DNA of 64,000 nucleotides. Source: Pseudobdellovibrionaceae bacterium. GTDB lineage: Bacteria > Bdellovibrionota > Bdellovibrionia > Bdellovibrionales > UBA1609. The notes under the pieces are model-generated. The model did no database searches. It saw nothing but the letters and a program-made list of their open reading frames with translations, and was not told the origin of the DNA. Shown here piece by piece: positions 9,901 through 19,185 of this stretch. Within the stretch, counting starts at the first letter, position 1. Each line of letters starts with the position of its first letter. The stretch covers positions 62,001 through 126,000 of the forward strand of contig JABJQG010000048.1 of NCBI GenBank assembly GCA_018663505.1, in the 5' to 3' direction. The translations under genes were made by a program, and so were the position numbers.

Positions 9901-12900
9901 TGAAGGTTCAACGATAACACTTTCCACCACTTGTACGGATTTTAATGCAATATTAAAGTCGTTATAAGTAGACACTTTCCCAGTGCTGTCAGTCACAGTA
10001 AATATCACCTGGACCATATCGCCCACTTGTGCATTCACAGTATCAGGAATCACCACTCGAACAAAGGAAGCTGTAGCTTCCATAAGTTCAGCCGATGATA
10101 ACACACTTTGGCTTCTTCCAAACAAAAATGAAGAGTTAGCATGAGGCACATTCAGTTCACCTGAAACGGTGGAACCATTTAAGAATTTAACCTCCACATT
10201 AAATTCAAGAGTTTTGTTGGGTGAACTATCAAATTCACCAGCCTCTAACTGCACAACTAAAGTATTTAATCGGCCCTCAACATCTATGGAAAAGTCTGAG
10301 TCCGAAGGCGAAAATTCAAAGAAACCAGCTAAGTTCTGACCAATTTCAGCTAAATCACCTTGTTCATACGCCTCGGTAATCTGACCAGCCTGACTGATCA
10401 TTGTTACAAATGGTACAGGAACTTCTGAAACAACAACGCTCAATGCACCATCCACAAAACCGTAGGGCGCAAGATTTAAATCTTTCGTTACAGAACTGCC
10501 ACCAGCTCCTAAGAGAATTTCCTGGGTTATAAAACTCCCAGAAGCATCAACGCCACCAATGGTAGCTACATAATTTGAGCTACTACTTGGGCCACTAGTG
10601 ACCACTGTAGATGCGGCCCCTTCTGTGTAGGAAAGAAACTGAAGGGCTTGTAAAACTTCTGGCTCATCCAAATCGCTGGTGCTAGTTACTGTTTTCATAA
10701 GATGTACATCTAATGAACTCGTGTTTGTTAAGTTAAACACCGATAGATCAAAGCTCATAGTACCTATATCATCTTCGTCAATATTCAGTTCTTCTCTGTA
10801 TACAGGAAACTCTAAACTAATAGCTTCGCCCGCAGCATCATTACCTGTGAATGCCACGACTAAATTGTTATTCTCTGCAAGAAGAGCTGCAGCAAATGTT
10901 TGCTCATATGTGCGTTTCCCCTCTTGTGTTTTAACAATATGCACAGCAGGAGCTATAACATCATCATCCTGGGCAAATCTTAACATAGGGCGAGTAACAG
11001 CAGTGACTTTGGCACTTGCTAAAACTCCATAAGAAGAAAGGTCTAAAAGCATGCCGCCATCACCGGCACCAGCCGAAGATTCCTCCTTTACCGCCTGAGC
11101 AGAATCTAAAGGAACACGCAGAGTCACTGTATTAGAGTTACTAGTCTCTGCAACAATATAGGCTTCAAATCTTTTACCAGCAGGAACTGCCAATATATTT
11201 GGAATTTTAACCCTAATTTTAGAGTCAGCATCAGCAACTAGATTAAGAATACCAACATCGCTCAATGCTACTTTTTCTGTAGCAGTAAGCTTAACTAAAA
11301 ACTCACTGCCTTGAGGGAACTCACTCATGCTAGATAGATTTAAATCTAATCCATCAGCACTACTTAAACGAGCAAGTTCAGCATCAGAAAATACATAACT
11401 AACAGATCCCAACACTGTTGGATCACCATTCTCATCATCGGCACCATAAACCAAAACTTCCACTAAGTATGTGGAGTTGGCTTGCTGATCTGCAGTGGCA
11501 AGATAAAGATTTAAATGACCATCATCTGTAAATTGTCCATTAATAATATTGGTTCCAGTACCAGCGGCCTCACCATTAAGAAATACTTCTGCTTCTGGTG
11601 TTACAGCCAGGGTATAGGAGTATTCTTGCTGAACAGCAGTGCCCCCAGTAAACCTTACAGAAACTTTCACCGTAAGAACATCTGCAGCAATCACACTGTA
11701 AGTGGTTGTGTCAGACACTGCACTTAAGTCAACGTTAAATCCATCAATAAAATTTTGTGCCACTTGAGCTAATAATGCTGAACTCATTGTCCCAGCAGAA
11801 TTTGTTACTAAAATATCAAACTCTAACTTACCTGCTTCAGAGTCAAACTCATCAGCTGCCAATTTTAATTGAATACTGCTATCACCCACCTGTAACACTT
11901 CATTTTTAACTGGGTTAGCAAATCCCAAAGAGGAGGCCGAACCTGCTCCGGCAGGAGGCGCAGAAAGAGCTTCTACAAAAAAAGAGCTGGTCCTTACAGG
12001 ATTGTCATACCCTGTAATACCAATTTCAAGTTGTAGTTCGTCTCCCACCTGAGCATGCGTAGCACTCAGCGGTATATTGTACCCCGCGCGCCCACTACCA
12101 TCATCCGCTTGTCTCAGAGTAGCCTGAGCCACACCCATTGGATAATGACGTCCAACCTCTTTAAAAGGCAAGAAACTCTCAGTGCCCCCACTGCCCAATT
12201 TAATCACTGTAATGGCAAAATTTATTCCACTTAAAGCTTCAAGATCAGCTAATTCTCCCGATCGTAATTCTACCTGAATCCCACTGGTTAAAGTCACATT
12301 GTCATGAATAAAATCAGGGTATTCAGAAGGCTGTACGTTCCCCCCATTACCTTGTTCCACTAGTTTAAACGTGTTTAAAACAACAGACTGCTCATATCGT
12401 CCGGTGGCTTCGTCATAAACAGACGCCGGGTTACTAACAACAAGTACCACTTCCACATTATCCTGATCTGCCACAAAGGATACGGGAGTGCCTGTACCAG
12501 CGCCTTTCTTGGCATCATGTAAAAGCACATGATAGGCTCCAGAGTCCAAAGCCTTTACAGTTTCTTTATAAGGTGACTCTGTATCTGTAATTTCTGTGGG
12601 AAAGGGACCAAAGCTTTCTGCAGAAATAGCTTCATTACGATCAAATTCGCCATTCACCACATTGGAAGTAGGAACTGTTCCCGCGTGGAAAACGAGAACT
12701 TCATAAACAAAATTCTTATGCTTAAACCGATTCGACAATCCATATGTTTCCATATCATCTAATTTTTTGAGATCAATATTTATATCTAAACCACCATTCA
12801 CTCTCACACTTCCATAGCTCAGCTCTACATTATCAGTGATGTTAGGAATGGACACAGCTAAAACTTTTTCTAAATCTTCGATCTCTGGAAGATTTCTACA

Positions 12901-15414
12901 ATTTTCTAAACCAACGGCGCGTGAGTAACTGGTAAGTTGATCAACAGGCCAACCTAAAGCACCACAAAAATTTATATCATTAACCTTAATTTCACCACCT
13001 CTAAAATAGCAGCCATTAGCAACATTGGCTAAGCACACAGAGGAGTTGTTATATTGATTTTCAAAAAAACCATTAAAAAGTATTGTGTCTGTAAGATCTG
13101 GGTCGGCATCAGGGTTTTCCTTCCACACATAATAATCGCAACTAGGTCCCTCGGAACAAATAGATTCTTCCACAGTTGGTTTTCCAACAGGAACCCCGTT
13201 TGGGTATTCAGTTTGGTAAACCGATAAAACCGTACAATCCTCATCCACTCCATCTTCAAAAACAGGGTCTCCGTTTGAGTCAATATCTATTTTGTGCTTA
13301 CAAGTATGATCTAAAGTTTTACTACAAGTAATAGCTGCACCAGGATTATAAACATCAGAAAAATTTTCCCCATCAGGAATAACTAAATTCATCTCACATT
13401 CATTAGCAACACCAGATCCGGCACTGAGTTTCCATTCATAATCTGGACATTGTTCAAGAATAGGTTCACATAGAGAGCTTGCCATATCCAAGTTTAAATC
13501 AGCCCCATTACAAAAACCAGTGGGTTCAGAACCATCTAATACACTAGCTCTAATGGCCGCACTTGCTCCATTCAACACACCGCTCACAGTACTATCATAA
13601 CTGGGGTTCTCTGTAACCTTCGAACTAACACATTTTACTTGGCTAGGTACATAATAAGAAGCTCCACAAAATAAGTTACTACAGGTCAGAGCTGTTTCTT
13701 CCCACGACCATGTAGATGATGCCTCAGAGGAATGACCCTCAATATCAACAATTAAATTATTAGAAAAGCTATCTCCAGATATTTCTTCAACATAACTGTA
13801 ATCAATGGACAGCTGTGCCTCATGCACATCAGCACTATCTACCCCTGATGTGTACATTATATTGATTTCACAAACAGCGCCTACAGCTAGTGCTGTACCT
13901 CCCACCGGGCAAGCAGGAAAAGTAGGGGTGCCGGGGTTAGTTCCTGGAAAAACACCTCCGGAAAAAGCGAACTGAGCTGCGCCCGTTCCAACAATACTTG
14001 AAGTGGCATCAAGGTCAATAAGGGGTACATCACCTTCATTTTTAAGAAAAAAAGTAACAAGACGTGGCGCTCCACCAACAACGGCAGATGCGTTCACAGG
14101 GTCAGCCCCTGTAAGAACAAGAAGACCTGTTCCGGCTTTATAAACAGTCACTTCAAACTCTTTCATGGTTCGAATACCATTCCCGCTCTGATCTTGAGTA
14201 AAAAACATACCGAAATATTTTACCGAACTACTAGAAGTAAAATCCCCTTCCGAATTATCAATAAAAGTATTACTAGGATCTATGGAAATAATATTAGTAG
14301 AATCTAAAAGAGTATCGTCATCTGTACCATCACAACAAGGTGCTTTGATTAAATCCCCATTTGCACCTTTCACATACTGTCCCATACGTTGCACAACCTG
14401 GGAAAATTCATTGGGTCTCACGCCTTTACCAAGTAGATATGAGTACTTCACTGCAGGCGAACCATAACTATGCGCAAACTCCATCAAAGCTTGAGCATGT
14501 GATGTATCAGCGGCATCATACCTAAGAATAAACTGTGTATCAGAATTTATACCCACATCCATATATTTCATCATAGTACCTTCAGAAGGCCTAATCACAC
14601 GGAAAATATAATCCAGCTTTGCAGAAAGATCCGATTGAGTATCATCCACACGGATAGTCACTTTATAAACACCAGCATGAACATTTTCAGCAGCAAGATC
14701 GTAAAAACCAGCCGCTTGAGCCACCGTTTCAGTATTTGTTTCTAATAAACCAGAAAGGGAGTTCTCATCAGAAAGGGCTCTGCCATCATCCTCATAATGA
14801 GTCACGGACCAAGTGATTTTTGTATCAATTTCATCAGCAATATGAACATCAGAAACAAATCCTATTTGAAAGTCTCTATAAATGATAGATGGATCTGGGC
14901 TTGCATTTATGTCTAAGTTAGCCACTGTAGTTTGTTGAAACTGGCTCTCGCCAAAAAATATGGGACCATCTTCAGGACCTGTAGGCTCTGGAATTTTAGT
15001 AATAATTAATGTTTTGGAATCCGTCGCTTTAGTTTTTGAATCTGTAACAGTAGCTTTAATGGAATATGACTCCACACCATCAAAGCTAAAAGCAAAACTA
15101 GCATTTTCTAAATCTGCAAACTGAGTACTTTCAATACCATTAACTTCCCATTTTGTTGAATAGTTTCCTACATTGTGTAACACAGAAATATAAATAAAAA
15201 ATGTGGTTCCTGGTAATACCCCTTGTGTGATATCGCCTAATCCTGACATAGCAGATATCTGAATGGTTTTGTTAAAGGTCACGGTTGACGCTGGTAAATT
15301 TCTTTTAATAGCTAAGGGCTGTGAACAATTCTGAAACATAAGTAAAACAATTAACAACGCCGCAAATGCCGGTGTTGAAATTTGAGCAAACTTACTGTGT
15401 AATATTTTAGCCAT
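6943..15414 (-). CDS. Giant multi-domain surface lipoprotein (2823 aa)
   Basis: The frame extends to 15477, but the ATG at 15414 has AAGGAG six bases upstream, so I start there. The N-terminus has a hydrophobic stretch ending in the lipobox-like MFQNC, so it is probably a lipoprotein. Residues about 30-270 match the N-terminal layout of the 414-aa protein at 16146 (tryptophan-VNG-I/V then an ADxE block, then an ITWS block). Residues about 430-560 look like a choice-of-anchor D domain (late CPVGGTALAVGAVCEINI). Residues about 880-1700 hold beta-rich repeats with a recurring LDLS/LNLS motif about 95-105 residues apart. Residues about 2118-2200 have a Cys module (CGKAHEG, SLCENG, SWNC). The last 400 residues are unrecognised and Tyr/Arg-rich. 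Probable role is cell-surface adhesion or contact; this is inference. Confidence 0.85.
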   Translation of the reverse strand: MAKILHSKFAQISTPAFAALLIVLLMFQNCSQPLAIKRNLPASTVTFNKTIQISAMSGLGDITQGVLPGTTFFIYISVLHNVGNYSTKWEVNGIESTQFADLENASFAFSFDGVESYSIKATVTDSKTKATDSKTLIITKIPEPTGPEDGPIFFGESQFQQTTVANLDINASPDPSIIYRDFQIGFVSDVHIADEIDTKITWSVTHYEDDGRALSDENSLSGLLETNTETVAQAAGFYDLAAENVHAGVYKVTIRVDDTQSDLSAKLDYIFRVIRPSEGTMMKYMDVGINSDTQFILRYDAADTSHAQALMEFAHSYGSPAVKYSYLLGKGVRPNEFSQVVQRMGQYVKGANGDLIKAPCCDGTDDDTLLDSTNIISIDPSNTFIDNSEGDFTSSSSVKYFGMFFTQDQSGNGIRTMKEFEVTVYKAGTGLLVLTGADPVNASAVVGGAPRLVTFFLKNEGDVPLIDLDATSSIVGTGAAQFAFSGGVFPGTNPGTPTFPACPVGGTALAVGAVCEINIMYTSGVDSADVHEAQLSIDYSYVEEISGDSFSNNLIVDIEGHSSEASSTWSWEETALTCSNLFCGASYYVPSQVKCVSSKVTENPSYDSTVSGVLNGASAAIRASVLDGSEPTGFCNGADLNLDMASSLCEPILEQCPDYEWKLSAGSGVANECEMNLVIPDGENFSDVYNPGAAITCSKTLDHTCKHKIDIDSNGDPVFEDGVDEDCTVLSVYQTEYPNGVPVGKPTVEESICSEGPSCDYYVWKENPDADPDLTDTILFNGFFENQYNNSSVCLANVANGCYFRGGEIKVNDINFCGALGWPVDQLTSYSRAVGLENCRNLPEIEDLEKVLAVSIPNITDNVELSYGSVRVNGGLDINIDLKKLDDMETYGLSNRFKHKNFVYEVLVFHAGTVPTSNVVNGEFDRNEAISAESFGPFPTEITDTESPYKETVKALDSGAYHVLLHDAKKGAGTGTPVSFVADQDNVEVVLVVSNPASVYDEATGRYEQSVVLNTFKLVEQGNGGNVQPSEYPDFIHDNVTLTSGIQVELRSGELADLEALSGINFAITVIKLGSGGTESFLPFKEVGRHYPMGVAQATLRQADDGSGRAGYNIPLSATHAQVGDELQLEIGITGYDNPVRTSSFFVEALSAPPAGAGSASSLGFANPVKNEVLQVGDSSIQLKLAADEFDSEAGKLEFDILVTNSAGTMSSALLAQVAQNFIDGFNVDLSAVSDTTTYSVIAADVLTVKVSVRFTGGTAVQQEYSYTLAVTPEAEVFLNGEAAGTGTNIINGQFTDDGHLNLYLATADQQANSTYLVEVLVYGADDENGDPTVLGSVSYVFSDAELARLSSADGLDLNLSSMSEFPQGSEFLVKLTATEKVALSDVGILNLVADADSKIRVKIPNILAVPAGKRFEAYIVAETSNSNTVTLRVPLDSAQAVKEESSAGAGDGGMLLDLSSYGVLASAKVTAVTRPMLRFAQDDDVIAPAVHIVKTQEGKRTYEQTFAAALLAENNNLVVAFTGNDAAGEAISLEFPVYREELNIDEDDIGTMSFDLSVFNLTNTSSLDVHLMKTVTSTSDLDEPEVLQALQFLSYTEGAASTVVTSGPSSSSNYVATIGGVDASGSFITQEILLGAGGSSVTKDLNLAPYGFVDGALSVVVSEVPVPFVTMISQAGQITEAYEQGDLAEIGQNLAGFFEFSPSDSDFSIDVEGRLNTLVVQLEAGEFDSSPNKTLEFNVEVKFLNGSTVSGELNVPHANSSFLFGRSQSVLSSAELMEATASFVRVVIPDTVNAQVGDMVQVIFTVTDSTGKVSTYNDFNIALKSVQVVESVIVEPSDTDPKHLRTPILIGFRHYEDVHGAQRLYSVMAIEEYADAEQIEFRAVGFDSDGALLNQYTGLAAGMVEEYVNAEPTGIYHTNNLTISSTNVVDSGLNRSFNSAKYSNHPSDSDVIDELDFDASISSSKKLQAFELEVKFKGISNTLSSNGCNGNYYGGLSYSGSRLSGIVYNWTGEANAELVINCMFMASDVRNLAAIRGAEVEPAEADRTISNIKLVNLADQSMATLEAVVAIDAKDDFVFTLTEKAALVEDDKVLIENGLIVFDPISISNISGTDVLSPACGKAHEGSFYLPGGQTPAEGLFFGAESEAKKTTVGIKQENANRFSLCENGAAQTISYNVDSEDNHTGFSWNCSNPAVTVECEDALAQPHRNASLIAGACGDRYLSCEATYNTAICGKKSSQQGHRAPFVQMPDATDSNNALEYCGPGSVLKEASYYPIFESKAFCDTDLTPPDGADNTKTCEEQVSEYYKTVGKTFDSERVESTVCASGNVVDPVSSLPVNDGCFVGEVKTGTHNWVCQLEGFPTEETACTGNYYDANDPALQCKGLAQVGVRENMEIVTLITETNVAGNRTIPSQWECYVDMYSSDLGEMVRAQGFPVRNEDPDSQAYQSTEAYNRSLKTYLENNSNNELMEFATDFSADILGHIENVTNVYGTFYCDLKKKVRRGGVFSIVGSGDSGSAMLDDCRDEHKGLRPVYVEQYVKDKPEHPFVPKTPNKICADEVPGSSEAARDRIWYYEIEQACKEIPFFQNKDDLAVVVDYAEVLFPRVNHLLESWENHGTFDSHKRYYWRSQYQSRMNCALQENHESFQLYPYPVMNGTSLVKRAIDPETGDYIDETTQPYYFEGYPADPLNDGRWTDSKGVEQPYDWSMYTNAGMSGDDIAKYRWLLGVKATSRSNTVGDYIDRYRQSISSHGTLGSVKRVYPKLRSQRGNWAQRVDSTNVCDESGCYYESIPATITKSAKPLDPVNQFLLKNSCRLTGGR

Positions 15415-15740
15415 TCCATTCTCCTTAAACTCATATTGAAACGCACATAACGGTCCGTATGTCTTGTATCGGTACACCCCTTATTAACTTTAACAATACA
15501 GAGGTATTAAATGAGAAATAAAAAATTTATTTGAATGGACTGGGGGAAAGCGTACTAATGTGTGGAATTTCATGTAGTTAGGTGCTACTAAACTTAAGCA
15601 CAAAAAACTTCATTTGTTACTTTTGAAACACTCACTGTGTCTCAATATAATACGCTTTAAAATGATAATTTGAATATTTATTTTGGTTATGTTAGGGCTT
15701 TAGTTTCTGCATAATGGCTTTGCTGTTTTTTAAAAGCCTG

Positions 15741-15907
15741 GTTAATTTGGAAACGTCAAAAAATCTTCGGATATTGTGAATGAAGACCTGGGGCTTTGAT
15801 TCGGCTGAAGAAAAAATGGCCCTTTATCAAAACCTATTTCAGCCGAATCAACGACCCATAAATTTTGCCTTATAATATCCGAGGACTTTATGACGTTACC
15901 GTTAATT
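15741..15907. repeat. Long imperfect inverted repeat (about 70-base arms)
   Basis: The core TGATTCGGCTGAA at 15797-15809 is matched exactly in reverse complement at 15838-15850, separated by 28 bases. Outside it, CTTCGGATATT pairs with AATATCCGAGG, and AACGTCA near 15752 pairs with TGACGTTA near 15891. The arms are about three-quarters complementary over about 70 bases. It occupies the middle of the 731-base gap between two giant-locus genes, just before dispersed repeat copy A. Confidence 0.75.
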
Positions 15908-15914
15908 TGAAGTT

Positions 15915-16084
15915 CAGTGTTTCAAAGTAACAATGAGCCTTCTTAGCTCTCATTGTTTAAAACTCTGGCTCCTGCCCTCACTCTTTCGGAGCGCTTCGCG
16001 TTTTAAACAAACTAATAAAATAAAAGAATTATATTTTTATTGGTCTCGGCCAAATGCGAAGCATTTTGCGAGAAAATAAGGCTG
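15915..16084 (+). repeat. Dispersed structured intergenic repeat, copy A
   Basis: This segment aligns along its whole length with the reverse complement of 47329-47510. The strongest block is GGCTCCTGCCCTC, then CTCTTTC, GGAGCGCTTCGCG and TTTTAAA. It can form several small hairpins: AATGAG with CTCATT near 15932-15954, and AAATGC-GAA-GCATTT near 16051-16065. The remaining parts of the 15415-16145 gap are AT-rich, with no gene that I can support. Confidence 0.8.
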
Positions 16085-16145
16085 AAAAAAGTTGTGAATA
16101 TAGTGGGAGTTACAGCAGCCGCATTCGCCTACACTAATACCTAAA

Positions 16146-17378
16146 TTATCTAGATACAGAAACAGTAAACGGCTCGCTCACTTTGAAACCATGCGAGTCT
16201 TCAACATAGAAAAGGCCATGCAAGTCCACAGACTGAATATCATCAGAGACAAAAAGCTCACTGGGAGTAAAGGCAAGATCAACGCTCCTTAATGTGTCTT
16301 GCACAATGGGGTAAATAACGTCACTACTATCCACTGAAAAATGACCAATAACAACCTCTGTGCCTTCATTAAAAATATAACTGTATTTTACCTCACCCAC
16401 TCGAGTAATCTCACCCTCAGCATGCACACCATGAGCAAAAGTAACACTTACCGATTCACTTATGTTAGAAGTAGCATCTGCCACCGTCACAGCAAGCTCG
16501 GAGGCCGCATCTAAAAATGCTTTCGTCTTAGAATTAACTCTAAAGCGACCAAAGCTTATAGACTCTGTGTCCACGAGAAATAGTTCTCCTGAAGTATCCA
16601 CTATAGACACAGTCAGTTCATAAATTCCAGGCAAGACATCTCCAGACATTATTGTGTAACCACCAGCGGTACTCACTTCTGAAAATTCATTAATTAAGTT
16701 GCTTTCATTCAAAACCATGGAATTAACAACTGGGTATGTGGGGTCATCAGAATATCGCTTATAAGACCAAGTGATCTCAGGGACAGATCCACTAGGGACA
16801 CCATAGCCAACAGCAACATTTAACCCAACACCTTCATAAAAATATCCCAAAGGAAAACTCCCTGGCTCAGTAACCTGAGACAAAATATCCTCTTGTTTTA
16901 AAAACACATGAGTGAGGTGAAATGTGTCCGTTCGAGCTCCTCCCACAGCAAAAGCTACAGATAGAACTTGAGAATCGGTTTCACCAGTAACTAAATCCGT
17001 CACTGTTGCCACTATACTACTATCCCTTGGATCTTCGTTGGTTAGAGTGACAATAATTTTTTCAAAATCAGCATATTCATTATGAACCACACCGTTAATT
17101 TCCCACTGAATTCCATATTGACCTTTATTATTTATAACATCCACTGATACGGAGAAAGGTTTTCCAGCCACAACTTGCATACTTTCTGTGCCATCTTTAA
17201 AAACACTTAACCCAGAGATGGATATTTGGTAGTTGGGATTTGTGTTTAAACTAGATAAAAAGTCCTCTTTTGCCACAAAGCCTGATCCTGAACAATTCTG
17301 AAAAACAAATATTAAAACCAAACCCATGGTGGCAATTGATATCATGGAAAAAATTTTATTTAAGTTGTTTTGAAACAC
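16146..17378 (-). CDS. FQNC-type surface lipoprotein, paralogue of the giant protein's N-terminus
   Basis: The frame begins at TTG 17390. I prefer GTG 17378, five bases after GGGGGCACAT; about 410 aa. A hydrophobic segment ends in the lipobox-like VFQNC followed by SGSG. The rest looks like two Ig-like beta domains. WEINGVVHNEYADFEK corresponds to WEVNGIESTQFADLEN in the 2823-aa protein, and ITWSYKRYSDD to ITWSVTHYEDD, so the two N-terminal regions are homologous. It lacks the long repeat and Cys-rich parts. It is the first gene of the giant-protein run and diverges from the lipoprotein gene at 17558. Function unknown. Confidence 0.8.
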   Translation of the reverse strand: MFQNNLNKIFSMISIATMGLVLIFVFQNCSGSGFVAKEDFLSSLNTNPNYQISISGLSVFKDGTESMQVVAGKPFSVSVDVINNKGQYGIQWEINGVVHNEYADFEKIIVTLTNEDPRDSSIVATVTDLVTGETDSQVLSVAFAVGGARTDTFHLTHVFLKQEDILSQVTEPGSFPLGYFYEGVGLNVAVGYGVPSGSVPEITWSYKRYSDDPTYPVVNSMVLNESNLINEFSEVSTAGGYTIMSGDVLPGIYELTVSIVDTSGELFLVDTESISFGRFRVNSKTKAFLDAASELAVTVADATSNISESVSVTFAHGVHAEGEITRVGEVKYSYIFNEGTEVVIGHFSVDSSDVIYPIVQDTLRSVDLAFTPSELFVSDDIQSVDLHGLFYVEDSHGFKVSEPFTVSVSR

Positions 17379-17557
17379 ATGTGCCCCCAAATATATTCAT
17401 ATTAATATGAAGAATCTCATATTAGCTAATGTAAATCAAAGTGTGTACTATATCGGTACGATGGGGAAAAACTTAAATAATGCTGATTTCATTGAATAAT
17501 TTAGAATTAATATACAGTTTAGATTAATTTACATAAAGCCTAAAGTCTCATGTTGAA

Positions 17558-18277
17558 ATGTCCGATAATAAGACAATGATACTTAAAGAGTTAAAAAAAA
17601 TTAACAAGTTCTCTCTTGCCATTATACTTGGAATGCTCGTGTTGCTCAGCCAATTTGTAAATTGTGCCGAGCCCATTGATGTGGGCAGCCAGGCCCAACC
17701 CACTGAAGAAACAAATTTTGTATGTGAGGACGGCTCCTCTAACTGCACTCCCCCTGAGATACAACTCAATTTGGACAATGATTCATTAGTAAGTATTTCT
17801 CTCAGTAACGGTTATGTGTCTGAAGAGTCTCATTATAGTATAGATGTGGGTGGTATATGCAACGTCGATAGTCTAAGCAGACATAGTATCACATGGGGAC
17901 TTGTGGAGTTTGGAAATGCTTTTTCTATCTACCCTCTACAAACAGGAACAAAAAGCTTAAAAGATAACTGTAATGAAAGTGACCTCCCACTTGATATTGA
18001 AACCATTTGCGATAAAGGAACTTTTAATCTACGAATCCCCTTTGTTAAATGTTTTAAAAGTGCATCCAATCCAGTTCATCCAGAAACTGGCAAATTACAT
18101 TCTTTTTATGTTCACGACCCCAACAATAATTCTAATTTATTAATTGATGACCTTACCAGCCAAGGTATCAGCGGCACCTTTGGCCTTACTATATTTGTTA
18201 ACCAAATCAATGAGTGGGGCGTCCCCTTAGTAGTCAAAAACTCCAACACCGTAACCCTAATTAACTACACAGAGTAA
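17558..18277 (+). CDS. Predicted small lipoprotein, function unknown
   Basis: 239 aa. The N-terminus MSDNKTMILKELKKINKF is followed by a hydrophobic core ending LSQFVNC, a lipobox-like sequence with Cys near residue 37. The mature part has six or more Cys (DGSSNC, GGICNV, ETICDKG, VKCFKS), suggesting disulfides outside the cytoplasm. An internal ATG at residue 7 is an alternative start; neither start has a strong ribosome binding site. It diverges from the 414-aa lipoprotein gene across about 180 bases, which should hold promoters for both. I recognise no domain. Its position suggests a link with the giant surface proteins. Confidence 0.7.
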   Translation: MSDNKTMILKELKKINKFSLAIILGMLVLLSQFVNCAEPIDVGSQAQPTEETNFVCEDGSSNCTPPEIQLNLDNDSLVSISLSNGYVSEESHYSIDVGGICNVDSLSRHSITWGLVEFGNAFSIYPLQTGTKSLKDNCNESDLPLDIETICDKGTFNLRIPFVKCFKSASNPVHPETGKLHSFYVHDPNNNSNLLIDDLTSQGISGTFGLTIFVNQINEWGVPLVVKNSNTVTLINYTE

Positions 18278-18527
18278 ACACGAATAAAAATATTTTTCCC
18301 AAAAACTTCTGCACCTAGTCACAATAAGGTACGCCGATACTTTTTGCGACCACGCGCACAATACCAAAGATAAACTAGTTACTAAATTTAGTAATATTCA
18401 AAATAATTATTATGTTTCACAAAATGTACCGGTCTCAAAACAAGACAAAAATCCATAATTTTCAAGTCATATTGAAAGTTTTTATAGTTTACGCCGAAAA
18501 GGTTAAAGAGAAACAAGGAGACTCTAT

Positions 18528-19178
18528 TTGGCTTGGGACGATATCCCTGATTGGTCATCAACGGTGGCTGATGCATTATTACAAACAGTAAAGATGAAGG
18601 ACCCCTTCACTTTCTATCACTGTTGTCGAGTGGGACGAGCAGCGCGCCGTTTAGCGCAAGCCGCTGGCCTTAACGAATACGATCAGCATCGTCTGGAGTT
18701 TTCAGGTTTGTTTCATGACGTGGGCAAAGTGGGTATCCCAGACAATATTCTGTTAAAACCAGGAAGCCTCACCTCACAGGAATTTGAAACCATGAAGTCT
18801 CATGCACTAAAAAGTGCCGAAATCATAGAGCCACTGAATCATATCGCATTTTTTAAATCTCTATTACCAGGAATAAGATCGCATCACGAGCGTATTGATG
18901 GCAGAGGTTACCCATATAATCTAGAAGGCGATAAAATCCCATTAACAGCTAGGATCATAACAATTGTGGACACAGTGGATGCCATGATGCACACACGCCC
19001 CTATAGAAAAGGTTTAAGTTTCGATATTGTTAAACAAGAGTTACAAGAATTCTCAGGCAGCCAATTTGATGCACAACTTGTAAAAATATATTTGGATGCC
19101 ATTCGCTTCTGGAAAGCCGATCAGGAAGCTGACAAAGAAGAGATGGTCATCGGTCAAATCCTAAAAAAATCTGCTTAA
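18528..19178 (+). CDS. HD-GYP domain phosphodiesterase-like protein
   Basis: 216 aa, TTG start seven bases after AAGGAG; no in-frame ATG fits. The single domain covers almost the whole protein: FHDVGKVGIPD is the HD metal site and HHERIDGRGYP is the GYP motif, followed by RIITIVDTVDAM and RPYRKG. HD-GYP proteins hydrolyse cyclic di-GMP or related dinucleotides. The key His, Asp and GYP residues are present, so activity is plausible. There is no receiver or membrane domain, so it is probably a free cytoplasmic enzyme. It ends 7 bases from the convergent guaA stop. A PilZ protein at 38196 could be another part of cyclic di-GMP signalling. Confidence 0.9.
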   Translation: MAWDDIPDWSSTVADALLQTVKMKDPFTFYHCCRVGRAARRLAQAAGLNEYDQHRLEFSGLFHDVGKVGIPDNILLKPGSLTSQEFETMKSHALKSAEIIEPLNHIAFFKSLLPGIRSHHERIDGRGYPYNLEGDKIPLTARIITIVDTVDAMMHTRPYRKGLSFDIVKQELQEFSGSQFDAQLVKIYLDAIRFWKADQEADKEEMVIGQILKKSA

Positions 19179-19185
19179 TCACAGC

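Noticed and set aside
1-17378. Prophage with tail-fibre genes
   Set aside because: The shaft composition is tail-fibre-like, but no capsid, terminase, portal, lysis or integrase genes are near, and the proteins have lipoprotein or signal sequences.
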